Origin: Sciurus carolinensis | Lineage: Eukaryota; Chordata; Mammalia; Rodentia; Sciuridae | Length of the DNA stretch: 64,000 bases | Direction of reading: 5' to 3' | Assembly (NCBI RefSeq): GCF_902686445.1 | Contig: NC_062232.1 | Coordinates: 35,606,454 to 35,670,453 of the forward strand | In this document: in pieces, positions 55,496 through 64,000 of the stretch | Layout of the letters: the number at the start of each line of letters is the position of its first letter | Position numbering within the stretch: the first letter of the stretch is position 1 | Notes under the pieces: model-generated | Seen by the model: only the letters and a program-made list of their open reading frames with translations | Told to the model about the DNA's origin: nothing | The model's database searches: none | Program-made: the position numbers and the translations under genes

Positions 55496-57842
55496 CTGTT
55501 TAGAACAAAAGTGATTTAAAATTCAAAAGTATGAAAATGGTAAAATAAAACTTAAAATTTTCTGAGCTTATTTTATTGCTTGTACTAGAGATGAGAATGA
55601 TTTATTTTATTTTGTATGCATGAACAATCTGATTTTAAATCTGCAAATGTTACATTACTTGGCATACAACTGACCTGCACATTTGTGTTGCAGTCAGGTA
55701 TTAGTAGATACCTAACAAAGGAAAAATGGAGACCATCCCACCTTCTGAGTTATACTTCATAGAACTGAAGCAAACACTACCAAGTTATTGATAACCAGGA
55801 TGCTCATTTTGGGATCCTGTGAAAGAAAGATTTTATACATTATACTTTACTGAATTGCTTCTTTGTTGACTTACTGGGTGTCAAGTTCAGTGGCCTGTAT
55901 ATCATTGACACATTCTCATTCTAAGCATCTGTTCTCAGAATAAGAATGAGCATAAATAAATAAATACCTTGTTGAAAAGATTCAAAGCCACGAAACAAGT
56001 GTTTGATGCCTTGGGACATAATAGGCTGCTTTCTAGGTTAGTGTTGGCTGATGGTAGTTTTCTTTATGGTGGACTTTATTGCCCAGTTATCTCCCACTGG
56101 TCTTTCCTATGACTGCCTTAGTTGACCTGCTGAGTTGAACATGTTTAGTTCCAGAGACCAAAGCATGAGGGGTATTATGTGTAGCAACACAGCACTTTTT
56201 AGCCCAGGGGAAGATAGGCCAAAAAATGCATCAGATGTCACTTCTTTCTGTTCCAAATGAGTTTTAAACTATCCAACTACCCTGAGTTTCATAGGCCATG
56301 AAGGACTGGAAGTTGCTGGGAATTTTATTTGATGAACACTTCTGATTGTTCTATAATGAGATTAATTGCCTTGCCTCTAGTCATACATGTCACATTTTAT
56401 CTCCAGAGCCTGGAAAGCACTCCTGTCTTGTTTTTAAAGATGTCCCAAGGCCCCAGAAGTTCAATGCTCAGACTTGCACAAATTGGAAGGAAAACAAGGG
56501 AAATTTCCTGTCCACATTTCAATGCTTTTCATTTCAGATTCCTAGAATTTTGCTGAGTCTGCTGTTGAGAAAACTCTCACATTCCATCTAATTAACCTGA
56601 AATTAACCTTCTCATTAACCCATAGATAGGGAAGGCCAACACACTATTCCACCATGTGGAATGAATTTTTATTGGCTATGATTTCAAAGTAACTTCCAGT
56701 TGATATATGCAGAAAGAGTAGTTAGAAGATGTTTGGATTGGAATTTTCATAACAAAAATTGGTTTCCAAGACTTTAATTGTTTTATGTTAACAAAGAGCC
56801 CAATAGGAAATATAACTAAAAAATTTTTTTAACATGAAGCTTGTACATTTTATGGTGTACAATGTAGCATGTACTGATCAAATAGGGGTAACCAGCAGTT
56901 CAATTTCCTTGCCATGTCTTTATGTTTGGAGCCTTCAAGTTCTTTTCTTCCAGCTATTCATAATATATATAATATGTTATTATGAACTATAGTCACTTCA
57001 GTGTAATATAATTGTCAATTGAACAAAACATTGAATCATCTCAGGAACCTGATTTTTCCCTATACTAAACCTTCAACCTAGTAGGGAACAACATCCCCAA
57101 CCTTTTCCATGTAGGTTGGATTACTCACTGCCCAGTGAACATGTGAGTCTCCTAAAAATCCTTGTATATACTGATATCCTTACCTCTGATAATCTTTTCT
57201 CATGTTCAAAGCTGAATATCTTACTCTTCATCAAGCCTTACTTAACACAACGGCTCTATTATTGACTGCCCATGGGCATGGGCACTAATTCTAAGGCAAT
57301 CTCTGTCATTTGATGAGTTCCAGTACAATCTTCTTCTTAATTAACACCAGTACCTCAATTCTCTCCCTTTATCTAGTCTTTTGGAGTCTTTCTGTCAAAA
57401 TCAAAGTATAAAAGGCAAAAGAAGCATACAATGGGTTTCTACTTTTATGCCTGTCTTAGCAATTCTGTGAAAGATGTTTTGAAGCTCCTCTTGAAATATC
57501 TGCCGCCAAAGACCTGGTAATTGTTTTTTATGGTTTTCCAATGAAGTGTGAAGTCCTTCTAATAGCTGTCAATAGCTTTCTGTCCTGTAGCTGTGAACAC
57601 TAAGAAAGAGGACTTTAACAATCTTTGAGGGCTTTTTCTCTCTTCCATCTTCACTATTTTGATGCCATGTTGGTTAGTTTGGTTAGAGACCGAACAGTTG
57701 CCATTATACCCCTGCATAGTCTATGGAGTTAAGTGTAAGTAAAATCAATCATACTGGATCCCTTCTGATTTTCAAAATCAGAAAAAGCAACAGGACATAT
57801 ATATCCAGTAGTTCAAGTAAAATAAGTCATTGATTTTTATTC
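55496..57842. other. No recognised feature
   Basis: About 2.3 kb of unique-looking sequence. Two overlapping short open frames at 56329-56591 show no known domain. This is the longest stretch in the window with no recognisable repeat. Confidence 0.4.
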
Positions 57843-57965
57843 TGTGCAAGGTACACTGCTAGGGGTTGAGAATATATAAACATAAAAAGCAGGTTGTTGC
57901 TGAGTAACTCACAGCCTAGTGATATAGAGAGATGTAAATGAGAAAATCAAAGATCAAATGCTAAC
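57843..57965 (+). repeat. Ancient LINE (L2-like) fragment
   Basis: GTGCAAGGTACACTGCTAGGGGTTGAGAATATATAAAC...GAGTAACTCACAGCCTAGTGATATAGAGAGATG follows the pattern 'GTGCCAGGCACTGTGCTAGGCACTGGGGATAC...AGCTCACAGTCTAGTGG' of an ancient mammalian repeat. Confidence 0.6.
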
Positions 57966-58066
57966 AGGAAAGAGATAACAAGAAGAGGCTGACCCTGAGG
58001 GATGGTGCAGATATGTTTGTCCTGTCCTTACTATGTTTCTAGTACTTCACACAGGGTCAAACCTTT

Positions 58067-58157
58067 TTTTTTTTTTTTTTTGGGTGCTGGGGATCGAACC
58101 CAGGGCCTTGTGCTTACAAGACAAGCATTCTACTGACTGAGCTATCTTCCCAGTCCC
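58067..58157 (-). mobile_element. Young ID/tRNA-Ala-type SINE with TSD
   Basis: Reverse-complemented GGGACTGGGAAGATAGCTCAGTCAGTAGAATGC...CCTGGGTTCGATCCCCAGCACCC with a clean A-tail (T16-type run). The flanking 13-bp repeat is GGGTCAAACCTTT (58054-58066) and GGGTCCAACCTTT (58158-58170), one mismatch. The intact B box GGTTCGATCC suggests relatively recent insertion. Confidence 0.93.
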
Positions 58158-58170
58158 GGGTCCAACCTTT

Positions 58171-58559
58171 AATACATGTAGAGTAAATATATATTGAATT
58201 AAATCCTATCACCCTACTTTCATTAAGGTATCCATAAGAATAGTACAATAATCTTCAACAAATGATCATACTCTTACAAAGTTTAATAATAAAAAAGAAG
58301 GACATCTGTTTAAGTGTTCCTAGATATCTCTACAAAGAGAGGAGTCAGTCAAATCATCCCTTTAAAAGTCCTTTAATATTTAAGAATGTACATGAAAGTA
58401 ATTTTAAGTAAATTAGTTTAACTAGTGTTTATTATACTTAGTATAACAGTTTAGGTCAAATTTATGATTCACCAGGGTTGTATTTTTATATGTTGTATGT
58501 ATTCTTTATGGTGTACTGAAGTCCCTGTTGGGTAATCAATGTGCCCTATATATTTATGA
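58171..58559. other. No recognised feature
   Basis: AT-rich. No family recognised. Confidence 0.45.
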
Positions 58560-58628
58560 GCACATGATCCTTCTGCCTCAGCCTCCTGAGCTGCTTGGAT
58601 TACAGGCATGTGCCACCACACTGGGCAG
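58560..58628 (-). mobile_element. 7SL-derived (B1/Alu-like) SINE fragment
   Basis: GATCCTTCTGCCTCAGCCTCCTGAGCTGCTTGGATTACAGGCATGTGCCACCACACTGGGC is the reverse complement of the 5' part of a B1/7SL-type SINE. No tRNA-like part is attached. Confidence 0.85.
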
Positions 58629-59729
58629 TTTTACTCATTTAAATGTTATTGAGGTTCATAGTTGTGTTTTTGCTTCTAAATATGCTGTTGATATTATTTA
58701 TAATTTATTTTATATCATATTATTGGTGAGAAACACAATCCAAATTATTGCACCAGCCCTTGGTAAGAAAAGATAACCTGTTTTAGGACTGTATGCTCTG
58801 CCCGTAGAAATGCCAGAATGTATTATGGTAGAAACTGATGACTGCCTGTGCAGCCATGTACCACTTGTTCTTTTTTTCACAGCAATGTTGGATTTCTTTC
58901 CCTGATCTGAATGCAAACCCCTTCTGGGAGTCATTATTTGCCCCACAACTCTCCTGATTTTTCTTTCACCTGCCCAAATTCCTATAATCACGGGCAGGTT
59001 TTCCTTTTAGGTAAAGCTTGGTCTAAGGTTCTGAACAAGTTTTGGATACAGTAACTATCTGAAGCTCCAGCCCAGTCATCAGGAGGAAGTTAGAATTAAG
59101 TTCTAATGTCATGGAATTGGGAACAAGGATACTAGGGATGTGTGTTCTCTAATGTCTACACAGCAACCTATGACCCACATGACCATAGCCCTACAGTCTC
59201 CCCCTGAATTCACCCATAACTTAACTGGGCTCCTAAGGTCCTATTAAATTCTTGTCAATTTTTTCTCTGAAGTTATTAGAACTTACTTCCCATATCCTCC
59301 ACCACTCCTGGAGATCTTTGAATGGACAACGTTCAGATACATCAAATAACCCAGTTTACATTTAACTAACCCCTGATGTGACTTCCAAACTAGAGTTTCC
59401 TAAAGATCTTGTCAACTTTAACAGTGGGTCTCCAAGGATAGAATATCTGGGATTTGCCTGAAAATGCCACCATGTTCACAATGGTTTTTTTCTCTGTCAG
59501 CCATACTTTCTAGGGCAAGTGTCTATAGCTTCCCCACATTTACCAGGCCTGGTTTAGTCTTCTTTTTCAGTAGCCTATGCTTCTGAGGTACTAAGTTGTC
59601 TCAGTGGCTCTGGTTGGGACCTCAGTTCCACAGACACTGAACATTCTATTAATTCTGTACCCTGTACAACATCTAGCACAGGGCTGAGCATACACAGATT
59701 TCTGCTGTGCCAATGCCAGGATTTCCTCT
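58629..59729. other. No recognised feature
   Basis: About 1.1 kb that could be an ERV internal region or other old repeat leading into the unclassified repeat at 59736. No coding motif is visible. Confidence 0.35.
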
Positions 59730-59830
59730 ACTTTGACAATTCCATTATAAATTATATGCTCATTAATCTCTCTTCAAGTAGAGCCCTTTTTTTTGATGAT
59801 ACTAAAACCAAACAATTAATAAGGTACATC
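59730..59830 (+). repeat. Unclassified dispersed repeat, copy 2
   Basis: CCATTATAAATTATATGCTCATTAATCTCTCTTCAAGTAGAGCCC...TTGATGATACTAAAACCAAACAATTAATAAGGTACATCC aligns in order with 54395-54520. Confidence 0.55.
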
Positions 59831-60431
59831 CAAATAGGGGGAGCTTATCTGCAGATTTTGGTCCAGAGATCTGGAGCAAATAATGGCAAAGCCAATGTAA
59901 ACTAAATATCTCTGCTCTCAAGTGTTTACAAATTGATGGGAAAAAGAAGATGAACACACAGAAAATATGAGTGAATAATGCAGACTCTCTGATTCCTCTG
60001 TTTTCTGTGGAGATGAATGTTATTCCCACCTACCCAGTCACTTAAGCAAGGAGATATCTAGTCTTCATTTGGCTATTTCAATGATACTTCCTTTTTATTT
60101 ATACCATTTAAACTATACCTTTCACCCCATTTTTTAAAAGCAAAGACCTATGTTATTTTTTCCAACAGTTGGGAATGTTGGAAAATGGAGAATAACTGGG
60201 CTTGCTACCTCAGATGCTCATTTCTTTCATGTATTGATTCTAGAGTATAAGAGACCTCTCCTATTCTTCTACTTCTTTCTCCCTACACTCCCATTTGATT
60301 TTTGGTCCCTTCATTCAACTAAAATAGCTGTCTAGGGAGAGTAATAATATCACCCCCATTTCTAAATGCTATCTCAGCCTCACGTGAAATTGTTGGCTGC
60401 ATGCTCTTTTAAGAAATTCCCTTTTTGGCCT
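59831..60431. other. No recognised feature
   Basis: No family or gene recognised. Confidence 0.45.
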
Positions 60432-60945
60432 CTGTATTGGTTTCATTAGGCTGCTATAACAAATGTCCACCAACATGGAGACTTAAAATAACATATCTTT
60501 ATTCTTACAGAGTTCTGGCCATAAGAAATCCAAAATCAGCTTTGCTGAGCTAAAATCAAGGTGTTGGCAGAGTCATGCTCCCTCTGAAATCTCTAGAGGG
60601 AATGCATTTCTTTGCCTTTTCTAGTTTCTCAAGGACATCTGAATTATTTGGCTCATGTCCCCATTTTCATTGTGATAGTCAGCCATGCAGCATATTACTT
60701 CAGTTGTCCCTTTACTTTTTTGTTCTTTAGTCAAAATTTCCTCCTGCATTCCTCTTATAAGGATGTCTGTTATTATATTTACCACCTACCCAGATAATTC
60801 AATCTAATTTCCCCATCTGAAGATCTTTAATTTAATCACTCTTGCAAAGTCTTTTTTGCCATATAAAGCAACATTCACTGATTGTGGGTGGGGATTAAGA
60901 CCCAGTTATTCTGGGAGGACATTATTCAGACTACCACAGGTTCCA
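60432..60945 (-). mobile_element. MLT1-type MaLR LTR
   Basis: CTGTATTGGTTTCATTAGGCTGCTATAACAAATGTCC, GAGACTTAAAATAACATATC, AAGGTGTTGGCAGAGTCATGCTCCCTCTGAAATCTCTAG, TCTTATAAGGATGTCTG and ACATTATTCAGACTACCACA give the reverse-complemented MLT1 LTR from end to end. Confidence 0.87.
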
Positions 60946-61562
60946 TGTCATAACACTCCTGTTTCCTCATATCTCTTTGACTACTTGTTCTCTGACTCCT
61001 TTGTAGGCCTGTCTTGCTCCACATGAAATTAAATATTGGATTTTCTGAAGTTTTAATCCTAGGAACTCTTCTCTTCACAGGCTGTGTTCTACTAGCCTAT
61101 TTATTATTTATGAACCATAATTCTTTTGAGAAAGTTTGTATCTAAATAAATAAATTTAAATTTACCAAATATAAATTAAATTAAATACATTTTATGAAAA
61201 TAAAGAAATTTAAAAATTTCCCAAACCCAGTACACAGAGAGAAGCATAAAAACCAAACATATCTAGCTTCAAATCTATTATAACATAAAGATATGTGCAA
61301 TCACCACTTGCATTGAGAAGTAGAACATTGCCTGGAGCCAAGAGACTCTCTGTGGGCCCCTTCCCAATTACATTCCTGTCCTTGTTAAATTTGCTCCCAA
61401 GCGTTTTACCTTGTATAATGGTACTGTATGTAGTATCTTTCATCTCTTTTGAGAAAGAGGAAAGCAGCCCCTACATCTGGGAACTGACCTGGCCCTTTCC
61501 TGTTGAACATAAACAAAAATAAAATGGAACAAAACAAAACATAAGCAAAAATAATTTTGAAT
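60946..61562. other. No recognised feature
   Basis: No family or gene recognised. Overlapping short open frames on both strands (61210-61588) have no known domain. Confidence 0.4.
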
Positions 61563-61870
61563 GAAGGGTAGCAGAATATACCACCCAAAATGTGTCATTT
61601 TGGAATAGGTTTATTTTGAGCTTAAGGTACTTAAGCACAAACAACAGGTGAAAGAAGGGCACCTTGACCCTCCCTGTTTTCTTCCTGAAAGTGAAAGCCT
61701 CATGTGAAAGATGCCCTTCCTATACTAGAAAGAAAGTAACATACATAGCACCAAGGAGGAGAAGCTGTGACCAAGAGAATTCTGTATAAACCAACCTTGT
61801 TAAAATTATTCTTACCTCCTTTAGCCTCCCAGTTTAATTACTTTTCAGCAATAGCCTCTCTTTGCTCAAA
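61563..61870 (+). mobile_element. Possible LTR remnant
   Basis: The GCAGAATATACCACCCAAAATGTGTC ... TGAAAGTGAAAGCCTCATGTG ... GAGAATTCTGTATAAACCAACC order, with a TATA-like motif, looks like an LTR. I could not assign a family, and no TG...CA ends or TSD are evident. Confidence 0.35.
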
Positions 61871-62021
61871 CTAATGGAAAAAAATCATGTTACATATTAA
61901 CATATTATATTAATTATAATATGTAATATAAAATATATGAAAGCATATAGACTTTGCCACTTCTTTGGATTTCTGTTACCTTATGAAGGTTCCCTCATCA
62001 CATAACACTTGTATTAAACAA

Positions 62022-62215
62022 GCATAGCTAGGCATGGTGGTGCATGCTTATAATTAATTCCAGTGACTTGGATGGCTGAAATAGGAAGATCACAAGGTTG
62101 GGGCCAGCCTGGGAAACTTAGGGAGACCCTGTCTCAAAATTTAAAAAAAGACTGTGGATATAGTTCAGTGGTAGAGCACCCCTGGGTTCAATTCCCAGTA
62201 CAAAATCAAAATAAA
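62022..62215 (+). mobile_element. Composite B1-dID SINE
   Basis: AGCTAGGCATGGTGGTGCATGCTTATAAT...GGGGCCAGCCTGGGAAACTTAGGGAGACCCTGTCTC (B1 part) is followed by GACTGTGGATATAGTTCAGTGGTAGAGCACCCCTGGGTTCAATTCCCAGTAC (ID part) and an A-rich tail. Confidence 0.93.
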
Positions 62216-63154
62216 ACCTATATGCTTTTCTCCTATTATTCTGTTTTATGTCAGTTTATCAGGCTCAGCAGACAAAACCCCAAGAAGGGAGAAAGAAGTT
62301 TTTGACTCCACAGTAGTATAACACCAATACTCCATAACTCCACAATGCCATGCTGCAATCCTGATGGATCATGACAAATGCACTTGGTAATCATGTCTGA
62401 ACACAGACAAACACATACACTCTGTCAAATAAAACAAACCCCCCAAACAAAACAAAACAAAGAGCAGGTATTCTATGAGCAACTACTGCTGTTCTTGTTT
62501 TTTCATTTAGAAATTTGACCTATCTCCAACCTTCCCTCTTTCCAATGACATATTAAGATAAACACAAAATTTCCCTCTCCACTTGAGAGGGTGAAATTTG
62601 GAATAAAGACCTGCTTCAACTCTATCCCGAAATCATCAGACAAATCCTATAAGTCCTTTCTTAATGCCCTTTACTGAGATGCAGATGTCCCCTCGTGAAG
62701 TGCATTCTTACTTTTTGCAATGAACAATAAACTCGACATGTTTGATGTGTTCCTGATGGTCTATGCTTAAAAGGCACTGATGTTTCATATTTTCTGAATT
62801 ATTTTTATTTGTGTAATGATAGTAATTTCTGTATATTAATTTAATTGTGTGAATAGCATCATTTCTGATTTTACTTAAGGTTTCAAAAAAATTTACAAAA
62901 TTATGAAAAAATTTTGTACCTCTACTTTTCAGCATTTATTCCTCTTATTCCTATTATTATATCATATTATTCCTATTATATCTATTTGCATTAATTGGTA
63001 CTTACAGAGCATAAAAGATATTTTTGGTGGTAATGGGTATGCTTGCCTTGTTCGTACTTTAATGGACATTTGCTAAGTTTCTCACTATTAAACATGATGC
63101 CAGCCTTTGGTTTGAGATGCATATAATTTTAGGAATTGTCTTGGTTCATTTCTT
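62216..63154. other. No recognised feature
   Basis: Includes a short AAACAAACCCCCCAAACAAAACAAAACAAAG patch at ~62430-62461. Nothing else is recognised. Confidence 0.45.
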
Positions 63155-63335
63155 GTTCTGCCTCTTAACATACTATGTGACCTTCACTAAGTTATTACAC
63201 TTTTGGAACTAATTTACTTATCTGAATATCATGGCAATAATAACACTACCTCATAGGTCTTTGTCATGACTAAGTTCATTAAAATAAGTTAAAAATGTAA
63301 CAAAATACCTAGAACAGTGCTTGGTTCATGATAAA
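63155..63335 (+). repeat. MIR SINE
   Basis: CTGCCTCTTAACATACTATGTGACCTTCACTAAGTTATTACAC, TATCATGGCAATAATAACACTACCTCATAGGTC and CTAGAACAGTGCTTGGTTCATGATAAATAA match the MIR in order over most of its length. Confidence 0.88.
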
Positions 63336-63390
63336 TAACCTCATTATACAATATAGTATACTAGAACAGAATAATATAGTCCTAGAGCAC

Positions 63391-63414
63391 TAGGACTAGG
63401 ACTAGGACTAGGAA
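63391..63414. repeat. Short (CTAGGA)n-type tandem repeat
   Basis: About four copies of the hexamer ACTAGG in tandem, preceded by a related CCTAGAGCACTAGG. A small local expansion. Confidence 0.85.
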
Positions 63415-63486
63415 AATGTAACAAAACAATAATATTTCATACATCAGAGTATTATTCCTCTATTCTGATTTAAGCAAGAATTGTAT

Positions 63487-64000
63487 CGGAGTTAGCCAGC
63501 AGACGAACCAGCCCACCAAACCTCCACACTGAGGTCAGACGCCATCACTGAGCGACCATGCCCAACAACCACACCAAGGTCAGTCGCAATTGTGGAGCAA
63601 GTAGGTAGGCAAGCCAGCCTGCCAGACCCCAAAACCTGGTCAGTTGCCATCCAGGAGAAGGCCGACTGGAGAGCCAGCCTGCCCAACTCCCACAATGAGG
63701 TCAGATGCCATAGCTGAGCCTGCCTGCCTGGTCCCCCTACTGCTGAGGGACACTGCAATTGCCTCTGTGCTGGCGCAGAATACCCTAGCTGGGGCTCCCC
63801 AGCTTCTTTATACTCTGCTGCAGGCATTTTGAATTATTCCTGAGGGCATGACCATCATCATTGGAAGGGCAGCTCCCTTCCTGAGATACCTACAGGAGTC
63901 TGGAGGAACTTTGACAGAACCCAGGAGTCAAGAAGAGGAGATATTGAGAGACTCGAGATCAACTCAGAGACATGGGGTGAGTCTCTCCAACTGGGCGGGC
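63487..64000 (+). mobile_element. L1#4: 5' UTR of a further L1, cut by window end
   Basis: The leader contains GGTCAG(A/T)(C/T)GCCAT-type units at about 63533, 63578, 63638 and 63699. From GGCATTTTGAATTATTCCTG (63824) it is almost identical to L1#3's leader (46346 onward) for more than 100 bp, then continues into the shared GAGATATTGAGAGACTCGAGATC. ORFs, if present, lie beyond the window. Short open frames here are not genes. Confidence 0.87.

Noticed and set aside
56329..56591. Possible small gene (two overlapping ~75-81-codon frames)
   Set aside because: No domain, no conserved context, and lengths expected by chance in 64 kb.
1..64000. A previously undescribed gene-encoded biological system
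   Set aside because: No cluster of intact genes exists here. The notable structure is in the architecture of the L1 elements (doubled 3' ends, telomere-like 3' UTR tracts, varied leaders), reported as findings.

Overview
This 64 kb window is AT-rich, gene-poor, intergenic-type DNA from a rodent, most likely a squirrel-family species (Sciuridae). The lineage call rests on the SINEs. There are composite 7SL-plus-tRNA (B1-dID / MEN-type) SINEs, several ID-type tRNA-Ala-like SINEs, and L1 elements of one recurrent lineage. I see no intact protein-coding host gene, no conventional tRNA or rRNA gene, and no prokaryotic-type system. The window is essentially a stratified deposit of retroelements.

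Layout. 0-10 kb: old repeats (a candidate solo LTR, L2, MIR, MaLR LTRs, an L1M fragment) with a few SINEs, then a processed SKP1 pseudogene at 8.55-9.48 kb. 10.25-18.24 kb: an MLT2-type LTR split by a near-full-length plus-strand L1 (L1#1, 10395-17826) with a clean 10-bp target-site duplication (TSD). 18-25.6 kb: MIRs, ID SINEs, nested LTRs and an old minus-strand L1M. 25.7-34.7 kb: stacked old L1 fragments, including an inserted LARP7-like pseudogene fragment, a twin-primed (5'-inverted) L1 nested beside another L1 end, and a 200-N gap whose flanks are the same 1.32 kb repeated, which looks like an assembly artefact. 35.3-41.6 kb: near-full-length minus-strand L1#2. 42-46 kb: LTR remnants, an L1M 3' end and SINEs. 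46.06-53.07 kb: near-full-length plus-strand L1#3 with a 14-bp TSD (13/14 match). 53-63 kb: MaLR LTRs, SINEs and unclassified sequence. 63.49-64 kb: the 5' UTR of a fourth L1 (L1#4) running off the window.

The L1s carry the most interesting signals. Each of the three near-full-length copies ends in a doubled 3' end (body, A-rich tract, then a second partial L1 3' end). In L1#1 and L1#3 one TSD pair encloses both ends, so the doubled unit was inserted in one event. Their 3' UTRs carry telomere-like TTAGGG tracts next to a G-rich purine tract. The 5' UTRs are of at least three architectures: a ~69-bp monomer array in L1#1, a ~171-bp repeat in L1#2, and an unrelated GC-rich leader shared by L1#3 and L1#4. 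This suggests promoter replacement within one L1 lineage. All three L1s are disabled by frameshifts and stops, and two also carry substitutions at catalytic endonuclease residues.

All family names are from pattern recognition. No alignment or database search was run, and boundaries of old repeats are approximate (tens of bases).
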